Shown in pieces: positions 31,769-40,134 of a stretch of DNA of 64,000 nucleotides. Below the pieces are notes generated by a model. The model saw nothing but the letters and a program-made list of their open reading frames with translations. It did not search any database and was not told the origin of the DNA. The position numbers and the translations under genes were made by a program. This DNA comes from Nocardia speluncae NBRC 108251 (GTDB taxonomy: Bacteria > Actinomycetota > Actinomycetes > Mycobacteriales > Mycobacteriaceae), in the NCBI RefSeq assembly GCF_001613245.1, contig NZ_BDBZ01000036.1:1-64000 (forward strand). The letters are read 5' to 3'. Each line of letters begins with the position of its first letter. Position 1 is the stretch's first letter.

Positions 31769-31794
31769 GTACCACCGCCCGTCGCCGGCAAACC
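31769..31794 (-). promoter_or_regulatory. Sigma-F-like promoter of the DinB gene
   Basis: On the minus strand GGTTT (31794-31790), a 15-nt spacer and TGGTAC (31774-31769) match the sigF promoter in -35 and spacing, with one extra mismatch in the -10. It lies about 90 nt upstream of the DinB ATG. Confidence 0.42.
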
Positions 31795-31807
31795 GTGGGC
31801 CGCGCGG

Positions 31808-32422
31808 TCAGGTGGTTTCGAGTTCGGCGAGATAGCCGCGCAGGGCGCGTTTCGTTTCGGCCACCAGCGCGGCGCGATCCTGTTCGCCCGCCGCCACGAT
31901 CGCCCCGGTCATCGCCCGCACGATCTGTACCGCGACGAGTGCGCTGCGGGAACGATCGGCGGCGGAGAGTTGCGGTGCCCGGACGCCGATCACGGAGTCC
32001 ACCCGTCCGAGCAGGGCCGCTTGGAGCGGCCGGGTGCCCTCGGCGAGGCCGGCGGGCATATCGGTATCGGCGAACAGTGCTTTTGCGCCGGGATGGGCCA
32101 CGTTGAAGGCTACGAGCGGATCGATCACGGCGTCGACCAGTTCGTCCAGGCCGATTTCGGCGAGGTCGGTGCGTTCGAAGGCCGAGGCGTGTGCGGCGCG
32201 GAAGGATTCCACCAGCCGCATCGACAATGCCTCGGCTATCGCTTCCTTGTTCGGGAAGAACTGGTAGAGCGATCCAGGGGAGATTCCCGCACGGGCCGCG
32301 ATGGCATTCGTGGATACCGCCCGATAGCCCTGTTCGCCGAATAGTTCCAGGGCTGCGTCGAGGATCTGGGTCATTCGCTGTTTTCCCCGTTCCTGGCGGC
32401 GAACGGATCTGGTGTCGGGCAC
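31808..32422 (-). CDS. TetR-family repressor of the adjacent MMPL exporter
   Basis: The helix-turn-helix is ILDAALELFGEQGYRAVSTN then AIAARAGISPGSLYQFFPNK (about residues 19-58), a canonical TetR N-terminus. The C-terminal domain (about 70-204) is helical ligand-binding sequence. GTG 32422 is chosen because ATGGAGGAGCC lies directly upstream; an in-frame ATG at 32476 has no ribosome site but lies close to the predicted transcription start, so a leaderless longer form is possible. The gene is divergent from the MMPL gene with 140 nt between, containing two matching operators. It probably represses both genes and is released by the exporter's substrate. Confidence 0.9.
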   Translation of the reverse strand: MPDTRSVRRQERGKQRMTQILDAALELFGEQGYRAVSTNAIAARAGISPGSLYQFFPNKEAIAEALSMRLVESFRAAHASAFERTDLAEIGLDELVDAVIDPLVAFNVAHPGAKALFADTDMPAGLAEGTRPLQAALLGRVDSVIGVRAPQLSAADRSRSALVAVQIVRAMTGAIVAAGEQDRAALVAETKRALRGYLAELETT

Positions 32423-32478
32423 GGCTCCTCCATCAGCTGGAACAAACGGATGTTCAGCATTGCGCGCCCGGGACATCG

Positions 32479-32530
32479 TTGACAAATACGAGTACGTGCT
32501 CGTATTCTCAATTTGCGAGCATTCGCTCGT
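32479..32530. promoter_or_regulatory. Face-to-face TetR/MMPL promoters with two CGAG-N6-CTCG operators
   Basis: Forward: TTGACA (32479-32484), 18 nt, TATTCT (32503-32508) for the MMPL gene. Reverse: TTGAGA (32511-32506), 17 nt, TATTTG (32488-32483) for the repressor gene. The two promoters cover the same DNA. Operator 1, AATACGAG-N6-CTCGTATT (32485-32506), is a perfect 8-bp-arm palindrome filling both spacers. Operator 2, GCGAG-N6-CTCGT (32515-32530), has the same half-site and spacing 27 bp downstream. One bound repressor would block both promoters. Confidence 0.72.
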
Positions 32531-32562
32531 AAATTCACGTCAGCGGAGATCGCGGAGTTCTC

Positions 32563-34791
32563 ATGTCCCCATTGAATTGGCTGGGTGTGCTGCTCACTGC
32601 CCGACCACGTCCGGTGCTGGTGGCCGGGCTCCTGCTCACCGTGCTCTCGGGGGTGGTCGGGGCCGGTGCGATGGGGGAGATGATCCTCAGCCGCTGGGAG
32701 GCCCCGGGTACCGAATCGGTACGCGCGCACGAGGTGCTGCAACGCGAATTCCACACCGGAAACGCGAACTTCATCCTGCTTGTTACGGCTGTCGGCGGCT
32801 CGGTCGATGCGGCCGGGGTCGCGGCCGCAGGCACCGCGCTGACCACAGAACTGCGTGACGACCGAGCCGTTACCGACGCATGGTCGTACTGGTCGGCGCA
32901 CGGCGATCCCACGCTGCGCAGTACCGACGGCCGGCACGCGGTAGTGCTTGCCCACGTATCCGGTGACCCGACGACCGCGCGTGCGGAGATCATCGATCGG
33001 CTGTTGCCCGGGTCCACCCGCGCCGATGGCGCGGTGCAGGTCCGCGTTGCCGGTGCGGAAGCCGTATCCGGCCAGATCAGCGCCCAGGCCACCCAGGATT
33101 TCCTGCGCGCCGAGCTGATCATCATTCCGCTGATGCTGCTGTTGCTGCTCCTGCTGTACCGGCGGCTGCGGTTGGCGCTGTATACGCTGGTGATCGGGCT
33201 GTTCGCGGTCTTTGCCACGCTGGCCGCCCTGCGGGTGGTCGCCTCGTTCACCGAGGTATCGACGTTCGCCGCCAATATCACCCTGGTGATGGGTATCGGG
33301 CTGGGCGTCGACTACAGCCTTTTCGTCATCTCCCGCTTCCGGGAGGAACTGCTGGCCGGGGCGGCAGTACCGGACGCGGTGCGTACCGCCGTGGCGACCG
33401 CGGGCCGGACAGTGATCTTCAGCGGCCTGACGGTGGCCGCGGCGCTGTCGGTCCTGCTGGTCTTCCCGTATTCGTTCCTACGGTCGTTCGCCTACGCCGG
33501 CGTGCTCGTCGTCGTGGCGGCGGTGGCCGGGTCGCTGGTGTTGCTGCCTGCCGCCCTGGCCGTCACCGGTCACGGGGCGCTACCGCGCCGGGCCCGCGCA
33601 ACCGCCCTTCCGGAGCAGGGCTTCTGGTACCGGTTCGGTGACGTGGTGATGCGGAATCCCGTGCGTTCCGCGACCGCCGCGCTCCTCCTGCTCGCAGTGC
33701 TCGCGGCACCGGCCGCCGGGTTGCGGATCGGCCTGCCCGACGACCGGGTCCTGCCGCCGAACGCCTCCACCCGCCAGGCCTACGACGAACTGCGGGCCGC
33801 CTTCGATGTCGAGGCCAACGACGCTGTGCATTTTGTGGCCCCCGCCGGCCGGGCGGTACCGGCCGGGGATATCGGACGGTATGCGGCGGCGCTGTCGCGG
33901 ATCGACGGAGTCGCGCGGGTGAATTCGACCGCGGGGGTGTTCGTCGGTGGTGTGCTCGCCGGGCCGGCCCTGGACCCCGGCCGGCTGGTGAGCGATACCG
34001 GGACCCGCCTGGAGGCGATCCCGACCCGGCGGATACTGGCGAGTACCGACGTTCCCGCCTTCATCGGTGAATTGCGGGCCGTACCCCGGCCGTTCGACGA
34101 GGTGCTGGTGGGCGGGTATCCGGCCGAACTCACCGATTTCCGGGCCGTGCTCACCGAGCGGATTCCGGTCGTCGCCGTGCTGATCGCGCTGGTGACCTTC
34201 GTGGTGCTGCTGGCGATGTCCGGCAGTATCGTGCTCGCCGCGAAGGCGATCGTGCTGAACCTGCTGAGCCTGGCGGTGATGTTCGGCGTTCTCGTCTTCG
34301 TGTTCCAGAACGGTGCCTTCGCCGAGGTGCTCGGGTTCACGCCGATCGGCACACTCGACCCGGCCTTCCCGATTCTGCTCTTCTGTGTCGCCTACGGGTT
34401 GTCCATGGATTACGAGGTGTTCATGCTGTCCCGGATCGCCGAGCGCTACCGGATCACCGGCGATAACCGCCGGGCGGTGCTCGAGGGCCTCCAGCGTGGG
34501 GCTCCGCTCGTCACCTCGGCCGCGTTGGTGCTCGCCGTCTCCTTCTCGCTGTACGCCACCGGGCAGGTCATGTACCTGCAGATGCTCGGAGTGGGCATCG
34601 CGGTGGCGATCGTGGTGGACGCGACGGTGATCCGGGCGGTGCTGGTGCCCGCGTTCATGCGGTTGGCCGGGGCGGCGAACTGGTGGGCTCCGCCGGGTAT
34701 GCGTCGCTGGGCGGTCCGTCCGAGCGGGCCGGATGCCGCGGCGGATTCCGCCGGGCGTTCCGACGAGGATCTACGCTCCGTCATGGGCTGA
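32563..34791 (+). CDS. MMPL/RND-family transporter
   Basis: This is a 742-residue inner-membrane exporter of the YdfJ/MmpL type with about 11-12 transmembrane segments in two halves. The first is at residues 15-37, and clusters at about 180-350 and 530-710 flank two periplasmic loops. The proton-relay Asp-Tyr pairs are in GIGLGVDYSLFVISRFREEL and AYGLSMDYEVFMLSRIAERY. Such proteins export lipids or drugs using the proton gradient. The ATG at 32563 is preceded by a strong promoter with TetR operators. It has no MmpS partner and no lipid synthesis genes nearby, so a detoxification role is the simpler reading. Confidence 0.93.
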   Translation: MSPLNWLGVLLTARPRPVLVAGLLLTVLSGVVGAGAMGEMILSRWEAPGTESVRAHEVLQREFHTGNANFILLVTAVGGSVDAAGVAAAGTALTTELRDDRAVTDAWSYWSAHGDPTLRSTDGRHAVVLAHVSGDPTTARAEIIDRLLPGSTRADGAVQVRVAGAEAVSGQISAQATQDFLRAELIIIPLMLLLLLLLYRRLRLALYTLVIGLFAVFATLAALRVVASFTEVSTFAANITLVMGIGLGVDYSLFVISRFREELLAGAAVPDAVRTAVATAGRTVIFSGLTVAAALSVLLVFPYSFLRSFAYAGVLVVVAAVAGSLVLLPAALAVTGHGALPRRARATALPEQGFWYRFGDVVMRNPVRSATAALLLLAVLAAPAAGLRIGLPDDRVLPPNASTRQAYDELRAAFDVEANDAVHFVAPAGRAVPAGDIGRYAAALSRIDGVARVNSTAGVFVGGVLAGPALDPGRLVSDTGTRLEAIPTRRILASTDVPAFIGELRAVPRPFDEVLVGGYPAELTDFRAVLTERIPVVAVLIALVTFVVLLAMSGSIVLAAKAIVLNLLSLAVMFGVLVFVFQNGAFAEVLGFTPIGTLDPAFPILLFCVAYGLSMDYEVFMLSRIAERYRITGDNRRAVLEGLQRGAPLVTSAALVLAVSFSLYATGQVMYLQMLGVGIAVAIVVDATVIRAVLVPAFMRLAGAANWWAPPGMRRWAVRPSGPDAAADSAGRSDEDLRSVMG

Positions 34792-34885
34792 GTCCGAACG
34801 GGTACGCAGCGCACATGCGTACCCGGCCGGGCCGGAAGTGGAACATGTTCTTGTTATGGTCGACCGTTCATGTCAAGGTGACCCC

Positions 34886-35368
34886 ATGGATCTGCAGGCA
34901 GTCGAACAAATCCGCACCCTCAAGTACCGATACTTCCGGACTCTGGACCTGAAACAGTGGGACGATTTCGCCGCCACCCTGGACCCGGAGATCGAGGCCC
35001 GCTACGGCACGCACGTGATGGGCAAGGAGCTCGCCTTCGACAGCCGCGAGGCGGTGGTCGAGTTCATGCGCAAGAACACCGGGCCGAGCATCGTGACCAC
35101 CCATGTCGCCAACCATCCGGAGATCGTCGTCGACGGTGACACCGCGACAGGAAGCTGGCTGTTCGAGGATACGGTGATCGCCACCGAGTTCAATGTCCTG
35201 ATCCGGGGCTCCGGGTACTACACCGACCGGTACCGCAAAGGCGAGGACGGTATCTGGCGGATCGCCGCGACGTCCTATGTCCGGATCTATGAATCCTCCC
35301 AATCGCTGGCCGATACGCCCAGTCACGCCCTGATCAGCAATATGTGGGCACCGGCCCGCGAAAAGTAA
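34886..35368 (+). CDS. SnoaL-like (SnoaL_4) protein
   Basis: The 160-residue protein MDLQAVEQIRTLKYRYFRTL with QWDDFAATLDPEIEARYGTH, IVTTHVANHPEIVVDGDTAT and YYTDRYRKGEDGIWRIAATS has an NTF2-like fold. The Tyr in LKYRYFRTLD, the Asp of the following helix and the His in TTHVANH occupy positions often catalytic in SnoaL dehydratases and isomerases. This subgroup is frequent in steroid and polycyclic catabolism of actinomycetes, but no such genes flank it. It ends 3 nt before the convergent alcohol dehydrogenase. Upstream, a palindrome GAACATGTTC (34842-34851) is close to the promoter. Confidence 0.87.
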   Translation: MDLQAVEQIRTLKYRYFRTLDLKQWDDFAATLDPEIEARYGTHVMGKELAFDSREAVVEFMRKNTGPSIVTTHVANHPEIVVDGDTATGSWLFEDTVIATEFNVLIRGSGYYTDRYRKGEDGIWRIAATSYVRIYESSQSLADTPSHALISNMWAPAREK

Positions 35369-35371
35369 GGT

Positions 35372-36412
35372 TCACGGTACGAGGACCGCGCGTCCGCGGA
35401 TACGTCCCTGCTCCAGCAGCACGTAGGCGTTTGCGCCGTCCTCCAGCGCGAACTGTTGCGTACGGACCTCGATACTGCCCGCCCGGGCGAGTGCGACGCT
35501 GTCGATGAGATCGCGTTTGGTGCCCCCGTAGGATTTGCGGACGGTCGCGCCCCACGGCAGCCCGGGGCCGCCCGCGGGACCGGCGGTGATTCCGGGATCC
35601 CCGTCGCCCAGGCCGATCATCCGGTATGCGCCGTTGGGGCCGACGCTGCGCACTGCGAGCTGGGCGGTGGCGTCCACCCCGACGAAATCGAATACCGCTT
35701 CGGCGCCACGCCCGCCGGTCAGCTCCAGGATCCGGTCGGCGGTATCGGCAGTCGCCGCCAGCACCTCGTGTGCCCCGCATTCGACGGCCAGGTCCCGTTT
35801 ATCGGGGTCGGTATCCACCGCGACGATCCGGGTCGCGGTGAGGGCGCGCAGGATCTGGATTCCGACATGGCCCAGGCCGCCGGCGCCGATCACCACCGCG
35901 GTCGACCCGGGATACAGCTGATCGCGGGCGCCGCGGATGGCGTGATAACTGGTGAGCGCGGCATCGGCCAGCGGTGCCGCGGCCACGAAATCCATATCGC
36001 CGATGGGCACGAACGAACCGGCGGGGACGGCCACATATTCGGCCATACCGCCATCGGGGCCCAGGCCGGGGCAGGGCGGCATGGCGACCCGGCCCGCCGC
36101 CCGGCACACGTTCTCGTTCCCGCTCGCGCATTCCGGACATTTCCCGCACGACCAGCACAGATACACAATCCCGCGTTCGCCGGTCGTATGCCCTTCTGCC
36201 CGGTCGCCCAGCGCGGCGATCGTCCCCGCGATTTCGTGGCCGAGGATCAGCGGTTCATCGCGGACCTTGAACGGCAGGTGCAGGACGTGCAGGTCGGAAT
36301 GGCAGATTCCCGAGGCGCCGACCCGGATCAGCAGCTCACCCGGGCCGGGTTCGGGTATCGGCACATCGCGTATCTCGAGCCGGCCGGGTTCGGTGAGTTG
36401 CAAGGCGCGCAT
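35372..36412 (-). CDS. Zinc-dependent alcohol dehydrogenase (MDR family)
   Basis: Of 346 residues; ATG 36412 lies behind GAAGGAAAA. Catalytic zinc ligands are in GASGICHSDLHVLH (Cys) and GHEIAGTIAAL (His-Glu). The structural zinc site is CWSCGKCPECASGNENVC (four Cys). The NAD-binding motif is VVIGAGGLGHVGIQILRAL, followed by the acidic VAVDTDPDKR, which favours NAD over NADP. It is divergent from the flavin monooxygenase gene across a 173-nt promoter region. It could oxidise the alcohol that feeds the monooxygenase/hydrolase pathway, an inference from position. Confidence 0.93.
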   Translation of the reverse strand: MRALQLTEPGRLEIRDVPIPEPGPGELLIRVGASGICHSDLHVLHLPFKVRDEPLILGHEIAGTIAALGDRAEGHTTGERGIVYLCWSCGKCPECASGNENVCRAAGRVAMPPCPGLGPDGGMAEYVAVPAGSFVPIGDMDFVAAAPLADAALTSYHAIRGARDQLYPGSTAVVIGAGGLGHVGIQILRALTATRIVAVDTDPDKRDLAVECGAHEVLAATADTADRILELTGGRGAEAVFDFVGVDATAQLAVRSVGPNGAYRMIGLGDGDPGITAGPAGGPGLPWGATVRKSYGGTKRDLIDSVALARAGSIEVRTQQFALEDGANAYVLLEQGRIRGRAVLVP

Positions 36413-36494
36413 GGGTTTTCCTTCGGCTCCGGCTGCTATGACGTGTCTCACAAAGTAGGCCCGACAGCGGGCGACTGACAAGGGTCGATATTTC

Positions 36495-36523
36495 TTGACA
36501 CGCGTCAAATGTGACCCTACGGT
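36495..36523 (+). promoter_or_regulatory. Promoter and candidate operator of the FMO operon
   Basis: TTGACA (36495-36500), a 17-nt spacer and TACGGT (36518-36523) form a good housekeeping promoter. TTGAC-N4-GTCAA (36495-36508) is a palindrome on top of the -35, a likely site for the TetR regulator encoded by the second gene of the operon. The leader would be about 55 nt, with a GCAGGAGGTGCC ribosome site before ATG 36586. Confidence 0.6.
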
Positions 36524-36585
36524 TCGGGTGACCGGTGTCACTGTCGGCCGGTCTCCGTCGGGCGACGGAACATGCAGGAGGTGCC

Positions 36586-37929
36586 ATGCCGAACCCCACC
36601 GTCGCGGTCATCGGGGCCGGAATCAGCGGTTTGACCACCGGAAAGATGCTCGGCGACTACGGGACCGCCTACACCTGCTTCGAATCCTCGGACCGGATCG
36701 GCGGCAACTGGGCCTTCGGTAATCCGAACGGGCATTCCAGCGCGTACCGATCCCTGCATATCGATACCTCGAAGTACCAGCTGTCGTTCCGGGACTATCC
36801 GATGCCGGGTTCCTATCCCGATTTCCCGCACCACAGTCTGATCAAGGAGTATCTCGAGGGCTATGCCACGGCCTTCGACCTGAAACGGTCCATCGAATTC
36901 GGCAACGGTGTCCGGCACGCCCGCCCCGTCGGTGACGGCTGGGAAATCGCGACCGAGACCGGCGAGAACCGGGCGTTCGACTTCCTGGTCGTCGCCAACG
37001 GCCACCATTGGGATCCCCGGTTCCCCGATTTTCCGGGCGAATTCACCGGGCAGGCCATCCATTCCCACGCCTACATCGACCCGCGGACCCCACTGGACCT
37101 CTACGGTAAGCGCATCCTGATCGTCGGCATCGGTAACAGCGCCGCCGATATCGTCGTCGAACTGTCCTCCCGGGCGATGGACAACGATGTCTGGCTGTCC
37201 ACCCGGTCCAGTGCGTGGGTGGTGCCGAAGTATTTCGCCGGCACCCCAGCGGACCGCTATTTCCGCACCGTGCCTTATGTTCCGCTGTCCTGGCAGCGCA
37301 AACTCGTCCAGACCTTCACCCCCTATATCTCGGGCGACCCGGTGAAATACGGATTGCCCGCGCCGAACCACAAATTCTTCGAGGCCCACCCAACCCAATC
37401 CGTGGAACTGCCGCTGCGGCTGGGTTCCGGCGATGTGGTGGCCAAACCCGATGTGCGCCGACTCGACGGCGAGACCGTGCATTTCGCCGACGGGACGCAC
37501 AAGGATTTCGACGTCATCATCTATTGCACCGGCTACAACATCACTTTCCCGTTCTTCGACCCCGAATTCATCAGCGCGCCGGACAACCGGATCGACCTGT
37601 ACAAACGCATATTCAAACCCGGCGTGGACCGTCTCGCGTTCGCCGGTTTCGCGCAGCCTTTTCCCACCCTGTTCCCGTTCGTGGAATGCCAGGCCCGGCT
37701 GATCGCGGCCTACGCGGCCGGTTACTACCGGCCGCCGCCGCAGGAGGCGATGCTCCGGGGCATCGAAGAGGACCGGCGGCGCTTCACCGGGCATATCGTG
37801 GACCGCCCCCGGCATACCCAGCAGCTGGACTACTTCGTCTACGAACGCGATCTGCGGCTCACCGAGATACCCGCCGGCCTGCGCCGGGCCCGCGCGCACG
37901 ACGGATACCCGGCCGGGCAGGCCGGCTGA
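36586..37929 (+). CDS. Flavin-containing monooxygenase
   Basis: The 447-residue enzyme has an FAD site (AVIGAGISGLTTGKMLGDYG, residues 6-25), the FMO fingerprint FTGQAIHSHAY (the F-x-G-x3-H-x3-Y/F motif), the NADPH site ILIVGIGNSAADIVVELSS and the C-terminal ATG-like motif IIYCTGYNITFPFF. It would oxygenate a nucleophilic heteroatom or perform a Baeyer-Villiger reaction with O2 and NADPH. The ATG follows GGAGGTGCC. The TetR gene overlaps its stop (TGATG), and a hydrolase follows. A ketone-to-ester-to-acid sequence (dehydrogenase, monooxygenase, hydrolase) fits the neighbours but is not proven. Confidence 0.92.
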   Translation: MPNPTVAVIGAGISGLTTGKMLGDYGTAYTCFESSDRIGGNWAFGNPNGHSSAYRSLHIDTSKYQLSFRDYPMPGSYPDFPHHSLIKEYLEGYATAFDLKRSIEFGNGVRHARPVGDGWEIATETGENRAFDFLVVANGHHWDPRFPDFPGEFTGQAIHSHAYIDPRTPLDLYGKRILIVGIGNSAADIVVELSSRAMDNDVWLSTRSSAWVVPKYFAGTPADRYFRTVPYVPLSWQRKLVQTFTPYISGDPVKYGLPAPNHKFFEAHPTQSVELPLRLGSGDVVAKPDVRRLDGETVHFADGTHKDFDVIIYCTGYNITFPFFDPEFISAPDNRIDLYKRIFKPGVDRLAFAGFAQPFPTLFPFVECQARLIAAYAAGYYRPPPQEAMLRGIEEDRRRFTGHIVDRPRHTQQLDYFVYERDLRLTEIPAGLRRARAHDGYPAGQAG

Positions 37930-38588
37930 TGGCCCGCTCGCGTACCGACCGGCGCGGACCCCCGCGCGGCGAACAGCGCCGGGAGGCACTACTGGTGGCG
38001 CTGGACGAACTGTTGCGCGATAACGGGGGCCGGCTCGAAGCCGTCGATATCGCCGAGATCTCCCGGCGGGCCGGGCTGACCCGCTCGGCCTTCTACTTCT
38101 ATTTCGAGAACAAGGCCGCCGCCGTGGGGGCCGCCCTGGAGGACATCTACCGGGAAGTGTTCGCGGTCAACGATATCCTCGTCGGCCCCGGGGAACCGGC
38201 GGATCGGATCGAACGCACGATCCGCGGTCTGGTGGATTTCTGGGACCGCCACCGGTATCTCTACAGCGCCGTCCTCGACGCGCGCAGCGCCTCGGCAGCG
38301 GTACGCGAGATCTGGGAATCCGAACGTCAGGCATTCATCCCCTCGATAGCGGCCATGATCGACGACGAACGCCGGGCGGGCCGTGCGCCCGCCGGTGGTG
38401 ACGCGGCCACGCTTGCCGATGTCCTGCTCCTGCTCAACGAGCGCCTGCTCGAGCGTCTCACCCTGGGGGCCGAACTCGACCGGGAACGCTATATCGAATC
38501 GGTGGTCACGGTCTGGCTGCGCTCGATCTACGCACCCGCCGAACCCACCACCGCGAGGAATCGTTATGACTCTGCCCCATCCGCCTGA
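37929..38588 (+). CDS. TetR-family regulator of the FMO operon
   Basis: At 219 residues, the helix-turn-helix is RREALLVALDELLRDNGGRL then AVDIAEISRRAGLTRSAFYF (about 17-60), followed by YFENKAAAVGAALEDIYREV. The remaining helices resemble the EthR-type C-terminal domain (VDFWDRHRYLYSAVLDARSA). EthR represses the Baeyer-Villiger monooxygenase EthA in mycobacteria, so an EthR-like role over the FMO gene is attractive. The gene overlaps the FMO stop by one base and the hydrolase start by 23 nt. The TTGAC-N4-GTCAA palindrome at 36495 is its candidate operator. Confidence 0.88.
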   Translation: MARSRTDRRGPPRGEQRREALLVALDELLRDNGGRLEAVDIAEISRRAGLTRSAFYFYFENKAAAVGAALEDIYREVFAVNDILVGPGEPADRIERTIRGLVDFWDRHRYLYSAVLDARSASAAVREIWESERQAFIPSIAAMIDDERRAGRAPAGGDAATLADVLLLLNERLLERLTLGAELDRERYIESVVTVWLRSIYAPAEPTTARNRYDSAPSA

Positions 38589-39561
38589 ACCGGCCCCCGT
38601 AGCCGGTCCCGCCGAACTGACCTTCGTTTCCGGTAACGACCGGTGTCATGCCTGGTATTTCGCGGCTGATTCCACCGAGCTCGAGCGCCCGGCCGGACGG
38701 CCGGTTGCGGTGATGGCACACGGTTTCGGCGGTACCAAGGATTCCGGACTCGAACCGTTCGCCCGCGCCTATGCGTGCGCCGGGATCGACGTACTCGCCT
38801 TCGATTTCCGGTACTTCGGCGCCAGCGGCGGCTACCCGCGGCAGCGGGTCCGGATGGCGGACCAGCTCGCCGACTACCGGGCGGCGGTTGCCGCGGCCGC
38901 CGAACTTCCGGGGGTCGACGCGAGCCGGATCGTACTGTGGGGTGTCTCGCTCTCCGGGGGGCATGTCTTCGCTGCGGCCGCGGCGGCCCGGGCTACTCCG
39001 GAGAAATCGGCCACCGCGCGGACCGCGCTCGCCGCGGTCGTCTCGCTGACTCCGCTGGTGGACGGCCGCGCCGCGGCGGTGCTCGCGATCCGATCCGGTG
39101 GAGTGCCGGCAACCCTGCGGGGCGCCGGCGCCGCTGTGCGCCGGCAGTGGGGCGCGGTGACCGGCGGGCCGGGTCTGATCCCGCTGGTCGGCCGCCCCGG
39201 GGAGGCGGCGGCGCTGGCGCTGGCGGGCTGGTACGAGTCCTACCACGCCCTGGCCGGGCCCACCTGGCGTAACGAAATCGACGCGAGTGTGCTGCCACAG
39301 TTGGCCGGCTACCGCCCGGCCCGGGCGGCCGCCGGTGTGCAGCTGCCGGTTCTGGTTCAGATCGCCGATTTCGACCGTGGTGCGCCCCCGGATGCCGCGT
39401 CGAAGGCCGCGTTCGCCGCGCGCGCCGAGGTCCGGCACTACCCCTGCGACCATTTCGGGGTGTGGCCGGGGAACTCCTACTTCGAACCGGCCGTCCGCCA
39501 TCAGCTGATGTTCCTGCGTCGCCACCTCACGTCCGACCCGCCGGAACCGGCGTCGACATAG
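38566..39561 (+). CDS. Alpha/beta hydrolase (X-Pro dipeptidyl-peptidase/esterase-like)
   Basis: The 331-residue protein has VAVMAHGFGGTKDSGLEPFA (oxyanion hole), FDFRYFGASGGYPRQRV, the nucleophile elbow VLWGVSLSGGHVFAAAA (Ser near 128), the Asp in VQIADFDRGAP and the His in YPCDHFGVWPG. The GVSLSGG elbow and FDFR motif match the dienelactone hydrolase/S15-like group common in actinomycetes. It overlaps the TetR gene by 23 nt, completing the FMO-TetR-hydrolase operon. It could cleave an ester or lactone produced by the monooxygenase. The cellular location is cytoplasmic (no signal peptide). Confidence 0.88.
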   Translation: MTLPHPPEPAPVAGPAELTFVSGNDRCHAWYFAADSTELERPAGRPVAVMAHGFGGTKDSGLEPFARAYACAGIDVLAFDFRYFGASGGYPRQRVRMADQLADYRAAVAAAAELPGVDASRIVLWGVSLSGGHVFAAAAAARATPEKSATARTALAAVVSLTPLVDGRAAAVLAIRSGGVPATLRGAGAAVRRQWGAVTGGPGLIPLVGRPGEAAALALAGWYESYHALAGPTWRNEIDASVLPQLAGYRPARAAAGVQLPVLVQIADFDRGAPPDAASKAAFAARAEVRHYPCDHFGVWPGNSYFEPAVRHQLMFLRRHLTSDPPEPAST

Positions 39562-39823
39562 ATAGCCGAGTTTCCCGGACAGCGGGCGGCCAGGGGACAG
39601 TCCGGACGCCGGCTGGTCGGACAGGCGGCGGCCGGGGGTAATCGGCTGATTCCGGCGTGGATCTCGCGCAGGTCCGGCGACCCCGGAAGCGGATCCCGCA
39701 GCCGGCGGCGTTCACGCAGAGTGGCAACAAAGCCTGCGGTAGCGTCACGCGTACCCCACATGATGTGAGACACGACAAATTGCAGGCAGGTAACACCAGA
39801 TGTGAATGCCCTTACGGTCATGA

Positions 39824-39850
39824 GGATTCGGCATATCGTCGTGCGGGTAA
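39824..39850 (+). promoter_or_regulatory. Weak sigma-F-like element upstream of the two-gene module
   Basis: GGATT (39824-39828), a 16-nt spacer and GGGTAA (39845-39850) lie 60 nt before the ATG at 39910. The rest of the 348-nt gap (39562-39909) has no supported gene; it contains an 11-bp palindrome CACATGATGTG (39757-39767). The -10 differs from consensus in its last base. Confidence 0.3.
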
Positions 39851-39909
39851 TACACGGGACCGGCGGTGGTTTCGCGGCCGTCGGCCCGCGAGTGAGACAC
39901 AGGAGCAGA

Positions 39910-40134
39910 ATGAGTGCCAAAACCGAACTCGTCCGCGAACTGAACGGACCCACCGCAGCCTCGGAGATGCTCTCCGACCAGGAGATCGAGGATCTGCTCG
40001 GACTGTTCCGCAGCGCCCAGCAACAAGAAAAGGAACTGCTCATCGAGGCGGTCAACGGCATGATCCGCTTCTTCCCGCCACCGTTCAAAACGATCACGCG
40101 CCGGATCATGTTCGGGGATCTACTCGAGCGATGA
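39910..40134 (+). CDS. Small helical protein, first gene of an unknown two-gene module
   Basis: The 74-residue protein starts MSAKTELVRELNGPTAASEM at ATG 39910 behind AGGAGCAG. It is predicted helical, with an acidic first half (LSDQEIEDLLGLFRSAQQQE) and a basic, aromatic C-terminus (IRFFPPPFKTITRRIMFGDL). There is no signal peptide or membrane helix. Its stop overlaps the next start by ATGA, so the two proteins are probably made in proportion and may interact. I do not recognise the family. Confidence 0.7.
   Translation: MSAKTELVRELNGPTAASEMLSDQEIEDLLGLFRSAQQQEKELLIEAVNGMIRFFPPPFKTITRRIMFGDLLER

Noticed and set aside
34842..34851. GAACATGTTC as a LexA (SOS) box
   Set aside because: Actinobacterial SOS boxes need four bases between GAAC and GTTC; here there are two. 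It may still be a different operator.
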